DNA from: Microtetraspora glauca
GTDB taxonomy: Bacteria > Actinomycetota > Actinomycetes > Streptosporangiales > Streptosporangiaceae
Direction: 5' to 3'
NCBI GenBank assembly: GCA_001570385.1
Contig: BBYL01000010.1
Location: 372,001-436,000 of the forward strand
Length of the DNA: 64,000 nt
The notes under the pieces are model-generated. The model saw only the letters and a program-made list of their open reading frames with translations, did not search any database and had not been told where the DNA came from. The translations under genes were made by a program, and so were the position numbers. Below, piece after piece: positions 1-9,786 of this stretch. Position 1 is the stretch's first letter; each line of letters starts with the position of its first letter.

Positions 1-424
1 TCCGGGGAATGTCGGCGGCCTCGGTGACCAGGAAGTTGTGCTTCGTGATCGGCATCGTGATGCCGGAGATGTCCGCTTCCTGGAAGGCGTCCGTGCCGAT
101 CAGGGGCGTCGCCACCTGCCCGGTGATCGCGACGATCGGCACCGAGTCCATGTACGCGTCCGCGATGGCGGTGACCAGGTTCGTCGCACCCGGACCGCTG
201 GTCGCCATGCAGACCCCCACCTTGCCGGTGGCCTGGGCGTATCCCTCGGCCGCGTGGCCGGCGCCCTGCTCGTGCCGTACAAGCACGTGCCGGACCTTGG
301 TCGAGTCGTAGAGGGGATCATAGGCCGGGAGGATGGCACCGCCCGGGATCCCGAACACCGTGTCGACCCCGACGTGCTCCAGCGCCCTCACGAGGGCCTG
401 GGCACCTGTCATCTGTTCGGTCAT
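1..424 (-). CDS. ilvB: Acetolactate synthase large subunit, 5' part only
   Basis: This thiamine-diphosphate enzyme condenses two pyruvates, or pyruvate and 2-ketobutyrate, in the first shared step of valine, leucine and isoleucine synthesis. Only the first 141 residues lie in the window; the gene runs off the left edge. The visible part is the TPP-binding N-terminal domain, with [13 protein letters not shown] at residues 24-36 and the catalytic-glutamate motif [12 protein letters not shown], Glu about 52. The ATG at 424 is preceded by an AAGGAA ribosome site. Upstream lie a branched-chain leader peptide and a terminator hairpin, so expression is probably set by attenuation. The regulatory subunit ilvN and ilvC would be expected further left. 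Confidence 0.96.
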   Translation of the reverse strand, partial: MTEQMTGAQALVRALEHVGVDTVFGIPGGAILPAYDPLYDSTKVRHVLVRHEQGAGHAAEGYAQATGKVGVCMATSGPGATNLVTAIADAYMDSVPIVAITGQVATPLIGTDAFQEADISGITMPITKHNFLVTEAADIPR

Positions 425-462
425 CGGCTCGTTCCTTGTGGCTGAGCTGTCTGTCTGCTGGC

Positions 463-499
463 ATAAAAAATGCCCCGTCCGCCGATGCGGATCTGGGGC
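463..499 (-). terminator. Attenuator hairpin in the ilvB leader
   Basis: Read on the minus strand, GCCCC, a two-base bulge and GATCCGC pair with GCGGAC-GGGGC around a four-base loop, giving an 11-bp stem followed by six Ts (465-470). That is a classical Rho-independent terminator lying between the leader peptide and the ilvB start. The segment at 497-503 (GGCGCGC on plus) is complementary to 529-535 inside the leader peptide gene, and that pairing would use part of the terminator arm. This offers the mutually exclusive fold expected of an attenuator. Confidence 0.82.
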
Positions 500-521
500 G
501 CGCGCAGGACCTAGTGCTTCG

Positions 522-569
522 TCAGGCCGCGCGCCTGCGAAGTACTACGAGGATCCCACTGCGATGCAT
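522..569 (-). CDS. Branched-chain amino acid leader peptide (15 aa)
   Basis: The short frame encodes [15 protein letters not shown] and stops 22 bases before the attenuator stem. It contains five branched-chain codons in a row (Ile-Leu-Val-Val-Leu), as expected for a leader whose ribosome stalls when charged Ile, Leu or Val tRNA is scarce. The ribosome site is weak (GTGTAGCC before ATG). A GATAAT -10-like hexamer lies at 606-611, about 37 bases upstream, and would start the transcript near position 600; I do not see a convincing -35. Leader-peptide attenuation of ilvB is known in actinobacteria; this assignment rests on the residue run and the hairpin. Confidence 0.85.
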   Translation of the reverse strand: MHRSGILVVLRRRAA

Positions 570-688
570 GGCTACACGATGTCCGATCCACGCGCCCCTC
601 GTCAAATTATCTCGGACACCGGTCTCACTATATGAGATCAACTTCCCCGCTCCGTACCGGCTGCCGCACCCCGGCGAAGCCGCCGACC

Positions 689-3322
689 CTACGCGGTGTT
701 CTGGAGAGTGGTGCGCATCAGGTGGTCGACTCCGCGTGCGGCCATGGGCCGTGCGACGAGGTATCCCTGGCCTCGCGTGCAGCCCATCTCACGCAGCAGT
801 TCGAGCTGCTCTGGGCGTTCGATGCCCTCGGCGACGACGATCAGACCGAGGTCGTGGCCGAGTCGCACGATGGTGCGGGTGAGGAGGGTGAGAGTCTCGT
901 CACGTCCGAGCCCTGAGACGAACGACGGATCGATTTTGATCATGTCCACCGGGAGCTGGCGGAGGAAGGCCAGCGAGGCGTAGCCGGTGCCGAAGTCGTC
1001 GATCGCGAGCCGTACTCCGAGAGCGCGCAGCTCCGACAGCTTGGCCACGGTGTCCTCGGCGTCTTCGACGAGCATCTCCTCGATGACCTCGAGCGTGAGC
1101 GCGCTGGCGGGCAGCCCGCTCTCGGCCAGCGCCTCGGAGACCGTCTCCACGAACCGCGGTGCGGTGATCTGCCGCGCCGACAGGTTGAGGGAGAGGCCGA
1201 TGTCCCAGGAGGACTCGCGCCAGCCGGCCACCTCGCGGCAGGCCTCTTTGAGTATCCACTCGCTCAGCGGCACGATCAGCCCGGTGTCCTCGGCGGGGCC
1301 GAGGAACTGCTCGGGTGGTACGAACGTGCTGCCGCGCCACCACCGGACGAGCGCCTCGACGGCGGTGACCCGCGAGGTCGCGAGGTCGACGACGGGCTGG
1401 TACTCGACGGCGAACTGCTTCTCCTGGAGAGCGCGCTGTAGATCGGCCGCGAGTTCGAGGCGGCGTACGACGTCGGCGTGCATGTGCGCGGCGAAGACCT
1501 CGACTCGCCGCCCGCCCAGTTCCTTGGCCCGGGACATCGCGACGTCGGCGTTCCGCAGGAGGTCTCCGGCGGGTACGCCGTCCTCGGCGAAGGCGACGCC
1601 GACGCTGGCGGTCAGCGGCATGTCCCGGTCGGCGACGCGGAACGGCTCGGAGGAGACCGCGCGGACGAGCCGCTCGGCCAGGTCGATCGCGGTCTGGGCG
1701 TCCGTGCTGCTGGAGGCGCCGCCCCCGACCAGCACGGCGAACTCGTCGCCGCCCCATCGGGCCAGCGTGTCGTCGGCGCGTACGGCGGCGCGCAACCGGC
1801 GGGCCGCCTGGCCGAGGAGGTAGTCGCCGCTGGCATGGCCGACGGAGTCGTTGACCCCGGTGAACCCGTCGAGGTCCAGGAAGATCACGGCGGTGCGGCC
1901 GCCGTTCGGCCGGGCGAGGACCTCGCGGGCCCGTTCCTCGAAGTACGCCCGGTTGGGCAGCCCGGTGATCCCGTCGTGGAAGGTGAGGTGGGTCACCTGG
2001 TTGCGCAGGGCCACCTGGTCGCTGACGTCGCGGACCGTGACCAGGACGAGGTCCTCTTTACGCAGGTGCCGGGTGGCGACCGACTCGGTGGGTCGCCAGG
2101 TGCCGTCCGACGCGCGGACCCGGCAGGCGACCCGGCAGGTCTCGTGGCGTTCCAGGGCGTCGCCGTCGTTGTCGAGCCGCCGGAGCAGCGCCTGGACGCC
2201 GGGCACGTCCTCGGGGTGGAGGTAGTCGGCCAGGGGACGGCCGACGAGGTCGGCGGGACGGTAGCCGAACGTCGTCTGGACGCTGGAGCCGATCTCGCGC
2301 ATCTCGCCGTCGTGGTCGCACAGCAGCACGACGTCCCCGGTGTTCTCGGCGAGCCGGCGCAGTTGCCGCTCCCCGACGTCCACCAGACGGCGCATCCCCG
2401 CCGCCTCGATCAGGAGCAGGAGCAGCCGTCCGATGAGCACGAGGACGATGGCGACGCAGAGGCCGGGAAGGACCTGGTCCCGGCCGCCGGTGTACGCGTG
2501 GAACGCCACGGCCACCGTGGCGACGGCGACGAGGAGGAGCGGGATGACGGCCGTCACGACGGCGGGCAGCGGCCGCCGTCGTGGACGCGCCTCCACCCAT
2601 GGAGCGGCGGCGAGGATCAGGAACGCGGCGGGGGCCACCAGGGTCACGGCCAGCGGCGGCGTGTCGCCGTCCAGCCTGGCGACGGCCGTCGCGAACTCCG
2701 CGACCGTGATCGCGCCGAGCACGCCGACCCCCGCCAGGCCGACCGACCGGTCGGCGGACCTGGACGCGATGACGGCGGGGGCCACGGCGCAGGCGGTCAG
2801 CAGGCAGACGACGGGCAGCGCCAGCGTGGAGAGGATCGTGGTGGCGCCGTCCACTTCGAGGAAGATCGGCCCGAGGAACCACACCCAGGCCACCGTGAAG
2901 ATCGACGCGGCGGCGAGGAAGGCGTCCGTGGCCTGTCTGACCACTCCCCTGCTGTACGGAGGGGGTTTGGCCGTGAAGCCACAACCGATCATCAGAAGTA
3001 ACGAGCTGACGAGGAGCAGCAGGTCGGCGAAGGTCAGCACGTAGGGTGTGCCGTCGGCGACCGGTCGCAGCCCGATGCCGACCAGCCAGGTCACGGAACC
3101 CGCCTCCAGCCAGCGCCAGGCCGCGGCCCGCCGCCGCTGTCCCGGCGCGACCCGCGTGGCTGCCAGCACAAGCGAGATCACGGCGAACAGCCCGGTGACG
3201 ACCCCCGCCACCGCGACCACCACCGAGGATGCGCCTCCGGCGATGATGACGCCCGCGATCGCCGCCGCGCCGAGCCCGGACGCGGCGGCGAGCGGGACCC
3301 TGGGGTCACGCCTGCGGATCAC
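689..3322 (-). CDS. Membrane GGDEF-EAL protein with PAS domain (c-di-GMP turnover)
   Basis: The protein has 877 residues. The first 300 or so form about eight or nine membrane helices, followed by a PAS sensor domain (about 320-425), a GGDEF domain with the intact motif at 524-528, and an EAL domain with intact EAL at 656-658, DDFGTGYASL and VVAEGIE. Both diguanylate cyclase and phosphodiesterase motifs look catalytic, so it could make or destroy cyclic di-GMP; which activity dominates cannot be read from sequence. The start is GTG at 3322 behind GGGAGGG. In actinomycetes c-di-GMP controls development through BldD, so a link to differentiation is likely but inferred. Confidence 0.93.
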   Translation of the reverse strand: MIRRRDPRVPLAAASGLGAAAIAGVIIAGGASSVVVAVAGVVTGLFAVISLVLAATRVAPGQRRRAAAWRWLEAGSVTWLVGIGLRPVADGTPYVLTFADLLLLVSSLLLMIGCGFTAKPPPYSRGVVRQATDAFLAAASIFTVAWVWFLGPIFLEVDGATTILSTLALPVVCLLTACAVAPAVIASRSADRSVGLAGVGVLGAITVAEFATAVARLDGDTPPLAVTLVAPAAFLILAAAPWVEARPRRRPLPAVVTAVIPLLLVAVATVAVAFHAYTGGRDQVLPGLCVAIVLVLIGRLLLLLIEAAGMRRLVDVGERQLRRLAENTGDVVLLCDHDGEMREIGSSVQTTFGYRPADLVGRPLADYLHPEDVPGVQALLRRLDNDGDALERHETCRVACRVRASDGTWRPTESVATRHLRKEDLVLVTVRDVSDQVALRNQVTHLTFHDGITGLPNRAYFEERAREVLARPNGGRTAVIFLDLDGFTGVNDSVGHASGDYLLGQAARRLRAAVRADDTLARWGGDEFAVLVGGGASSSTDAQTAIDLAERLVRAVSSEPFRVADRDMPLTASVGVAFAEDGVPAGDLLRNADVAMSRAKELGGRRVEVFAAHMHADVVRRLELAADLQRALQEKQFAVEYQPVVDLATSRVTAVEALVRWWRGSTFVPPEQFLGPAEDTGLIVPLSEWILKEACREVAGWRESSWDIGLSLNLSARQITAPRFVETVSEALAESGLPASALTLEVIEEMLVEDAEDTVAKLSELRALGVRLAIDDFGTGYASLAFLRQLPVDMIKIDPSFVSGLGRDETLTLLTRTIVRLGHDLGLIVVAEGIERPEQLELLREMGCTRGQGYLVARPMAARGVDHLMRTTLQNTA

Positions 3323-3503
3323 GCAGTCCCTCCCGCCATCGACTCGGCTTAGCTCTCCCTGTCACGAGGCCAGTTTGCGCAGGACATTCGATCGGCGCGA
3401 CGACAACCGCCGAGTCGTCACCGATCCGATAACCAGCTGCGCGATGTGCTCACCGTACGGACCACAGGTCACGGGGCAGCCACTTTCCGGAATCCTTCGC
3501 GGG

Positions 3504-4412
3504 TCAGTAGAGCCCCGTGATGACGTTTTTAAGGGGTTCGCCGGACATGTACCGCGCGATCTGATCATGGATCAGCTTCCGGGTCCGGCGTACGGACGCG
3601 GGGGTGCTGCCCGCCACATGCGGGGTGATGAAGACGCCGGGTGCGGTCCACAGCGGGTGGTCCCGCGGGAGTGGTTCGGGGGCGGTGACGTCGAGCGCGG
3701 CACGCAGCCGCTCCTTCTGCAGCTCGGCGAGGAGCGCGTCGGTGTCCACGACGGAGCCGCGCGCGGCGTTCACCAGCACCGCGCCGTCCTTCATGCGGGC
3801 GAGGAACCGGGCGTCGACCATGCCCGCCGTGTCGGCCGTGGCCGGAACGAGCAACACGACGACGTCCGCGTCCGGCAGCAGGTCGGGCAGCTCGTCCTGG
3901 CCGTGCACGTCGCCTCGCGCGGTCCTGGCGACCCGGACGATCTCCACCTCGAATCCGGACAGGCGGCGTTCCAGCGCCTCGCCGATCGAGCCGTACCCGA
4001 CGATGAGGACGGTCGAGTCGGCCAGTACCCCGGTGTAGTGACGCGCCCAGGTGCCGCGGGCCTGGGCGGCGGCGAACTCGGGGAAGTCCCGCAGCACCGC
4101 GATCATCGCGCCCACGGCCCATTCGGCGGTCCCCGCGTCGTGGACGCCCCGGGCGTTGCACAGGGTCACGTGGTCGGCCAGGTACGGCCGGTACGGGTCC
4201 ACCCCGGCGGTCACGGTCTGGATCAGGCGGAGCGCGGACATCCTGGCCATCAGGCCGGGAGTGTCCGCCGCCGGCACGAGTGGTGGGACCCAGACCTCCA
4301 CCTCGTCGATCCCGGCGGGCAACGGTCCGGTGCCGTCGTAAACCACGCACTCCAGTCCCGGCAGGCCGGCCAGCCCGTCGGCGATGTCCTCCGTCGCGAC
4401 CCAGATCTTCAC
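3504..4412 (-). CDS. NAD(P)-dependent 2-hydroxyacid dehydrogenase family protein
   Basis: The 302-residue protein has the D-2-hydroxyacid dehydrogenase layout. It has an N-terminal substrate domain, a Rossmann motif VGYGSIGEALE near residue 140, then the catalytic Arg (VNAARGSVVDTDAL), Glu (LDVTAPEPLP) and His (ITPHVAGST). The family reduces 2-oxoacids or oxidises D-2-hydroxyacids; the exact substrate cannot be told here. The start is GTG at 4412. It is divergent from the sugar dehydrogenase lipoprotein, 60 bases apart. The shared gap contains the inverted repeat GGAAC-N5-GTTCC at 4427-4441, which could serve either promoter but is short. Confidence 0.9.
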   Translation of the reverse strand: MKIWVATEDIADGLAGLPGLECVVYDGTGPLPAGIDEVEVWVPPLVPAADTPGLMARMSALRLIQTVTAGVDPYRPYLADHVTLCNARGVHDAGTAEWAVGAMIAVLRDFPEFAAAQARGTWARHYTGVLADSTVLIVGYGSIGEALERRLSGFEVEIVRVARTARGDVHGQDELPDLLPDADVVVLLVPATADTAGMVDARFLARMKDGAVLVNAARGSVVDTDALLAELQKERLRAALDVTAPEPLPRDHPLWTAPGVFITPHVAGSTPASVRRTRKLIHDQIARYMSGEPLKNVITGLY

Positions 4413-4472
4413 GGGACCAACCTAAAGGAACCCGTCGTTCCGGGCATCACTATGGGTACGGAGGAGGTCGCG

Positions 4473-5603
4473 ATGATGGGCCGTACGGGACTGGCGGTGC
4501 TGCTGGCCGCCGCGCTGTTGGGATGCGCTCCGGCGACGGAGACGAGAGACGGGTCAGCAGGCGGGTCAGCAGGCGGAGCGGGAGGTGTGGCGGGAGGCGG
4601 GCCCGCCCCTGAGCCTCCGGCGGGGACGCCGCCGGCACGACCGCCGGGCACGCCGCGGACGCTGGTCGAGGGGCTGGCGGTGCCGTGGGCGATCGCCTTC
4701 CTGCCCGGAGGGGACGCGCTGATCACCGAGCGGGATTCGGCCCGGCTGCTCAGGATCACGCCCCAGGGGCGAAGCAGCGAGGTGGGCGTGATCGACGGAG
4801 TGTCCGCCCAGGGCGAGGGCGGCCTGCTCGGCGTGGCCGTCTCCCCGGCGTACTCCACCGATCATTTCGTCTTCGTCTATTTCACGGCGAACGACGACAA
4901 CCGGGTGGTCCGGTATCGCTACGACGGCGGCCTCTCCGACCCCACCCCGATCGTGACCGGCATCCCGAAGGGGGGCATCCACAACGGCGGGCGACTGGAG
5001 TTCGGCCCCGACGGCTACCTGTACGCCTCCACCGGTGAGACCGGCCAGGAAGGGCTCGCCCAGGACAAGGACTCTCTCGGCGGCAAGATCCTGCGCATGA
5101 CCGCCGATGGCCGGCCCGCGCCCGGAAACCCGTTCGGGACGCTCGTGTGGACCTACGGCCACCGCAACGTCCAGGGCATGGCCTGGGACCCCCGGGGACG
5201 CATGTACGCCACCGAGTTCGGCCAGGACACCTGGGACGAGCTCAACCTGATCGAGAAGGGCCACAACTACGGCTGGCCAGTGGTCGAGGGCTTCGGCGGC
5301 AAGGGCCGGTTCACCGACCCGCTGCTCACCTGGCGCCCCGCCGAGGCGTCACCGTCCGGCCTCGCTTACGCGGGCGGCTCGTTGTGGGCGGTGGCGCTGC
5401 GCGGGCAGCGGCTGTGGCAGATCCCCCTCTCCGAGGACGGCGCCGTCCGCCGGCCGGTCGCCCGCTTCACCAGGGAGTACGGCCGGTTGAGGGCGATCAC
5501 CACGGCGCCCGGCGGGAGCCTGTGGATGAGCACCAGCAACAGGGACGGTCGCGGCTCTCCGCGTCCCGGTGACGACCGCGTCCTGGTGGTGCCGGTCCGC
5601 TGA
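4473..5603 (+). CDS. PQQ-type glucose/sorbosone dehydrogenase lipoprotein
   Basis: The 376-residue protein begins with a lipoprotein signal whose lipobox ends at Cys18 (LLGC). A Gly/Ala/Pro-rich spacer follows, then a six-bladed propeller of the soluble aldose sugar dehydrogenase family. Family signatures include LAVPWAIAFLPGGDALITER, GEGGLLGVAVSP, IHNGGRLEFGPDG with the catalytic-type His, and YGHRNVQGMAW. Members oxidise sugars or sugar aldehydes with PQQ outside the cell; substrate and cofactor dependence are inferred. The start is ATG at 4473 behind GAGGAGG, with an alternative ATG one codon later. It converges with the VanW gene, leaving 8 bases between stops. Confidence 0.9.
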   Translation: MMGRTGLAVLLAAALLGCAPATETRDGSAGGSAGGAGGVAGGGPAPEPPAGTPPARPPGTPRTLVEGLAVPWAIAFLPGGDALITERDSARLLRITPQGRSSEVGVIDGVSAQGEGGLLGVAVSPAYSTDHFVFVYFTANDDNRVVRYRYDGGLSDPTPIVTGIPKGGIHNGGRLEFGPDGYLYASTGETGQEGLAQDKDSLGGKILRMTADGRPAPGNPFGTLVWTYGHRNVQGMAWDPRGRMYATEFGQDTWDELNLIEKGHNYGWPVVEGFGGKGRFTDPLLTWRPAEASPSGLAYAGGSLWAVALRGQRLWQIPLSEDGAVRRPVARFTREYGRLRAITTAPGGSLWMSTSNRDGRGSPRPGDDRVLVVPVR

Positions 5604-5611
5604 GACGCGTC

Positions 5612-7564
5612 TCAGTCATTCGAGGCGCAGATGACCGACGCCTCGGGCTCGTAGGTGGTCGTGAACGTCTGGCGGCTCGCCACCTTGTCGCCCTGGCGCA
5701 ACGTCCGGGTGACCTCGACCGTGAAGCCCGCCTGGCCGATCACGGGCACGCACCCCGGACCGCTCGCCGTACGGACCGTGGGGTTGACCTGCCGGGTACG
5801 CACCGGATCGGTGAACTCGACCTCGAACCGCTTGGTGCTCCAGAGCTCGACGGTCACCGCGGTGTCGCCGGCGGAGGTCCGCACCAGCACCCCGTAGGGC
5901 GAGTCGTTCTTCCACTGCAGATCCGGGCCGGGATAGGAGACCGCCGCCTCCATACCCATGGGGTACTGCCGGATGTAGTGGTCGTACGGAGTGTGCTCCA
6001 CGTCCTCCATGCCGGCGCGCATGGCGGCGTTGAACATCGTGGTCGCGAACTGCGAGATGCCCGCCACGTCGGCTCCGGCCTTTCCGCGGATCAGCGTGGA
6101 GGCCGCGCCGCCGACGTATCCCGCGGACGGCTCCCTGCGCCCGATGAACTGGTTGAGCGAGAACGTCTCCCCCGGCGCGACCAGATGGCCGTCGAGCGCA
6201 CGCGCCACAGTCTTGATGTTGGTGACGCGCGGCATGCAGCAGGCGAACTCGGTGGTGAATCGGCCCACCTCCTCGGTGATGCCCATCCGCTGTGCCTCGT
6301 CATCGGTCACGGCCGGCCGCCCGGCGGTCAGGTGGACCCGGGCCGTACGGCTTCCCGAGGTGATCGCCTTGACGACGTCCTCCGACAGGCGCTCGGTGTC
6401 CAGCACGTGACCGGCCTTCGCTCGCACGAGGGTGGGCTTGCCTCCGGCGACCGTGAACGTGGCATCGCGGGGCAGCTGCCGGGGGTCCATGAGCCGGTCC
6501 TCAAGGCCGGCCAGCGCCTCCGCCGCGTCGAAGACGGGCCGCAGGTCGTGCTGCCCGTCCGCGGTGAACGTGAGATTCGCCGCGAGGAGCTCCGGCGAGA
6601 TCCGCACCGAACCCGTCCTGCTCGTCACGGTGATCGGTCCGGCGACGGCGCGTTTCGCCCAGGTGAGCGCGCGCCGCACCTCCGCCCGGCTCACCAGCGG
6701 TTCGTCGGTCCGCGTGGTGACCTCCACCATCGCGTCGGGGCTGAGATACGCCCGCTGGATGTCGGCGGCGACCTTGGCGTGATCGATCGCTCGTCCGGCC
6801 CGCGGATAGGTCGGGACCGGCGTCAGCCCACGGAAGTCGACGTCGCCCTCCTGGGCGGGAGTGGCGAAGACCGCCGTCACGTTCCTGGCCACGGCGACCT
6901 CCAGCCTCGCCTTGTCGACCGTGACCTTCGGGGGGATCTCGTGGCCGCTCGTCAGGGCCTTCCAGACCGCGGTGGGACCCGGGAACCCCTCCGACACCTG
7001 CCGGACCGTCGCCTCCGCGTCGAGGGAGAGACCGGCCTGTTCGGGGTTCACCGAGGCACGCTCCATGCCCTGCTTCACGATCACCGGAGTGCGCGCCAGC
7101 CCGGACAGCCTCTTCTGCAGGGTCCGTACGGCCTCCGCCTCCGTCTGGCCCCCGATGTCGACGCCCAGCACCGTGGTGCCGGGCAGGACCCGGCCCGCCA
7201 TGACCGCGGCGGGGACCAGATAGGCGAGCAGCACCAGCACGAGCAGCACCGGCAGGCCGAACCTGAGCAGTCGTCCGCGCGGCTCCGGCTCCGGCTCGAT
7301 GACAGGTGGCGGTTCCTGGCGGGCCTGGCGATCCGCCACCGGCCAGGGTTCGACCGCCGGAGGCGCGGCGGGCGGCAGCATGTTCGGTCCCTGCCCCTTG
7401 GAGGCGGGAGACGCCAGGTGCCCGGCGCCGAGAATGTCGGCGGAGACTCCCGGGGGCAATACCCCCGAAGCGGGCCGTACGGGATGCTTCCTGGGCGAAT
7501 CAGGCGGAGATCCCGCCGCGAACGAGTCCGTCGGCGGGTCGATGGACGCTTCCGCGTTCCGCAC
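5612..7564 (-). CDS. VanW-family membrane-anchored cell-wall protein
   Basis: The protein has 650 residues. A Pro-rich cytoplasmic tail is followed by one membrane helix (about 100-125). Then come repeated peptidoglycan-binding-4-like domains, recognised by the GTTVLGVDIGGQTEAEA start, and a C-terminal VanW domain (about 435-575) with GETFSLNQFIGRR, GGISQFATTMFNA-type sequence and HYIRQYPMGMEA. Such proteins are anchored outside the membrane and linked to cell-wall metabolism; VanW accompanies some vancomycin clusters but its activity is unproven. The GTG start has GGAGGAG eight bases upstream. It stands alone between the gatB terminator and the convergent sugar dehydrogenase gene. Confidence 0.9.
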   Translation of the reverse strand: MRNAEASIDPPTDSFAAGSPPDSPRKHPVRPASGVLPPGVSADILGAGHLASPASKGQGPNMLPPAAPPAVEPWPVADRQARQEPPPVIEPEPEPRGRLLRFGLPVLLVLVLLAYLVPAAVMAGRVLPGTTVLGVDIGGQTEAEAVRTLQKRLSGLARTPVIVKQGMERASVNPEQAGLSLDAEATVRQVSEGFPGPTAVWKALTSGHEIPPKVTVDKARLEVAVARNVTAVFATPAQEGDVDFRGLTPVPTYPRAGRAIDHAKVAADIQRAYLSPDAMVEVTTRTDEPLVSRAEVRRALTWAKRAVAGPITVTSRTGSVRISPELLAANLTFTADGQHDLRPVFDAAEALAGLEDRLMDPRQLPRDATFTVAGGKPTLVRAKAGHVLDTERLSEDVVKAITSGSRTARVHLTAGRPAVTDDEAQRMGITEEVGRFTTEFACCMPRVTNIKTVARALDGHLVAPGETFSLNQFIGRREPSAGYVGGAASTLIRGKAGADVAGISQFATTMFNAAMRAGMEDVEHTPYDHYIRQYPMGMEAAVSYPGPDLQWKNDSPYGVLVRTSAGDTAVTVELWSTKRFEVEFTDPVRTRQVNPTVRTASGPGCVPVIGQAGFTVEVTRTLRQGDKVASRQTFTTTYEPEASVICASND

Positions 7565-7703
7565 GCCTAAGTCTCCTCCGGCTCAGGGGCATCTCCGCTC
7601 AGTTAACCCTAAAGCAACCCCTCCTGGATATGCCGGAAATCAGGCGACACAGCGCTTTTGGCTTCGCATAGCCCGGCGGCTCGGCGCGTCCCTCGTCGGT
7701 TAC

Positions 7704-7739
7704 TTCCCCGCCGCGTCCCGAGCGGGTCGCGGCGGGGAA
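7704..7739 (-). terminator. Hairpin terminator downstream of gatB
   Basis: TTCCCCGCCGCG (7704-7715) pairs perfectly with CGCGGCGGGGAA (7728-7739), and the loop itself can pair CCCG with CGGG. It lies nine bases past the gatB stop codon. The run of Ts is short, as is usual in high-GC actinomycetes. Confidence 0.75.
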
Positions 7740-7748
7740 ACCATGGGG

Positions 7749-9272
7749 TCAGGAGACGCCGAGCTTCTCCAGGATGAGCTCGCGCGCGCGAGCGGCGTCG
7801 GCCTTGCCACGGCTGGCCTTCATGACCCCGCCGACCAGGGCGCCCACCGCGGCGACCTTGCCGGAACGGACCTTGTCCGCCGCGTCGGAGTTGTCCGCGA
7901 GGACCTTGTCGATGATCGCCGACAGCTCGCCCTCGTCGTTGACGATCTGGAGACCGCGCTTCTCGACGACGTCGTCCGGGGTGCCCTCGCCGGCGAGCAC
8001 GCCTTCGAGCACCTGCCGGGCCAGCTTGTCGTTCAACGCGCCCGACGCGACCAACTCGGTCACTCGCGCCACGTCGCCGGGCGTGATGGGCAGCTCGGCG
8101 AGAGCCGTACCGGCCTCGTTGGCCCTGCGGGCCAGCTCACCCATCCACCACTTGCGGGCGTCGGCGGCGGGAGCCCCGGCGGCGACCGTCGCCTCGACCA
8201 GGTCGATCGCGTCGGCGTTGTGCATCGCCTCCATGTCCAGGTCGGACACGCCCCACTCCTGCTTGAGCCGGGCCCGCCGCACGGACGGCAGCTCGGGCAG
8301 TGCGGCCTTGAGCGAGGCGACCCAGTCGCGGTCGGGAGCGATCGGCAGCAGGTCGGGCTCCGGGAAGTAGCGGTAGTCCTGCGCCTCCTCCTTGGACCGG
8401 CCGGACGTGGTCCGCCCCGTGTCCTCGTGGAAGTGCCGGGTCTCCTGGATGATCCGGCCGCCGTCGGCGAGGATCGCCGCCTGGCGCTCGATCTCGCCCC
8501 GGACCGCGCGCTCGACGCTGCGCAGCGAGTTGACGTTCTTGGTCTCGGTCCGGGTGCCCCACTCGGCGGAGCCGCGCGGCATCAGCGAGACGTTGACGTC
8601 GCACCGCATGGAGCCCTCCTCCATACGGACGTCCGACACGCCGAGCGAGCGCATGACCTCCCGCAGCTCCGTCGCGTACGCGCGGGCGACCTCGGGGGCC
8701 ATCGCGTCGGTCCCGGCGATCGGCTTGGTGACGATCTCCACCAGCGGGATGCCGGCCCGGTTGTAGTCGACGATCGAGTAGTCGGCGCCGTGAATGCGAC
8801 CGGTGGCACCGCCGACGTGGGTCGACTTGCCGGTGTCCTCCTCCAGGTGGACCCGCTCGATCTCGATCCGCACGGTCCGCCCGTCGACCACGACGTCGAG
8901 GTAACCGTCGGTGCACAGCGGCTCGTCGTACTGGCTGATCTGGTAGTTCTTCGGCATGTCCGGATAGAAGTAGTTCTTCCGGGCGAACCTGCACCACTCG
9001 GCGATCGAGCAGTTCAGCGCGAGACCGATCCGGATCGTCGACTCGATCGCCTCGGCGTTGGCGACCGGCAGCGAACCGGGCAGCGCCAGGCAGACCGGGC
9101 AGACCTGCGTGTTCGGCGCCGCACCGAACTCGGTCGGGCAGCCGCAGAACATCTTCGACGCGGTGCCGAGCTCGACGTGCGTCTCCAGCCCCAGCACCGG
9201 ATCGAAGCGCTCCAGCGCCTCGTCGTACGGCATGAGCGTCTCAGTGCTCACAGGTGTCTCACCACTTTTCAT
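7749..9272 (-). CDS. gatB: Asp-tRNA(Asn)/Glu-tRNA(Gln) amidotransferase subunit B
   Basis: GatB is the kinase-like subunit of GatCAB. It activates the carboxyl of Glu-tRNA(Gln) or Asp-tRNA(Asn) so that ammonia from GatA can convert it to the amide. The 507 residues include the signatures [36 protein letters not shown] with zinc-type cysteines, and [11 protein letters not shown]. The C-terminal YqeY/tail domain (about 365-507) binds tRNA. The ATG at 9272 gives this length; GTG at 9251 (seven codons in) is a credible alternative. gatC and gatA lie upstream on the same strand, separated from gatB by an ATPase relic. Confidence 0.97.
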   Translation of the reverse strand: MKSGETPVSTETLMPYDEALERFDPVLGLETHVELGTASKMFCGCPTEFGAAPNTQVCPVCLALPGSLPVANAEAIESTIRIGLALNCSIAEWCRFARKNYFYPDMPKNYQISQYDEPLCTDGYLDVVVDGRTVRIEIERVHLEEDTGKSTHVGGATGRIHGADYSIVDYNRAGIPLVEIVTKPIAGTDAMAPEVARAYATELREVMRSLGVSDVRMEEGSMRCDVNVSLMPRGSAEWGTRTETKNVNSLRSVERAVRGEIERQAAILADGGRIIQETRHFHEDTGRTTSGRSKEEAQDYRYFPEPDLLPIAPDRDWVASLKAALPELPSVRRARLKQEWGVSDLDMEAMHNADAIDLVEATVAAGAPAADARKWWMGELARRANEAGTALAELPITPGDVARVTELVASGALNDKLARQVLEGVLAGEGTPDDVVEKRGLQIVNDEGELSAIIDKVLADNSDAADKVRSGKVAAVGALVGGVMKASRGKADAARARELILEKLGVS

Positions 9273-9457
9273 ATATCCGCGAATGTCAGCACAACGGGAT
9301 ACACACCCGTCAGTTTCACGCCGTCAGCCATAACGGAAACCCAGCCGATCCACAGCCTTCGCCATCGACGTCCACCACTCCCCGAACGCGTGAGGTGACC
9401 GGCTCCCGGCCGGCGCGGAAGCGCTCGATCTCACTTTCGGTGACGAGCACGGACTCG

Positions 9458-9727
9458 TCAGCCGGGCGCTGGTTGGGCCCGCCGGGCTCGACCAGCCTCG
9501 GCTCGTGAACCGTCCCCACGCCGGCGGACAAGCCCCGCGGCGTCCCCGCGTACGGCGTCCATCGCGTCGTACAGATCGCCACGGGCCCGCATGGAGACGG
9601 AACGGAGAGCGTCGAAGAGGTTGGACGTGCCGCTGGCGTCGGTGCCGATGAGAGCGAGGAACGGCGGCACGTCGAGGGCGAAGTCCGCGAAGGGCTTGAA
9701 GCCGTCGATCTCGATGCGGGTGATCAC
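9458..9727 (-). pseudogene. Relic of an AAA/RecF-type ATPase, N-terminal fragment
   Basis: The frame starts at GTG 9727 behind a good GAGGAGG site and encodes 89 residues beginning MITRIEIDGFKPFADFALD. This is the start of the OLD/AAA-15 type ATPases that resemble RecF and SMC. The Walker A region reads GTDASGTSNLFDAL, where the family has GxNxSGKSNL, so the essential lysine is Thr. The protein stops after about 90 residues, against roughly 350-400 for the family. A second frame on the same strand (9316-9582) may hold further decayed sequence, but I cannot align it. It lies between gatA and gatB and is probably a decayed insertion. Confidence 0.6.
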
Positions 9728-9745
9728 GCCGCCGTTCCTCCTCTC

Positions 9746-9786
9746 TGAAGTGCGGGCGCCCTGCCCTCTGGAGTGCGGGTCGCCCT

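Noticed and set aside
3048..4472. Long N-terminal extension of the sugar dehydrogenase frame
   Set aside because: It crosses the hydroxyacid dehydrogenase gene; the lipoprotein signal and GAGGAGG place the start at 4473.
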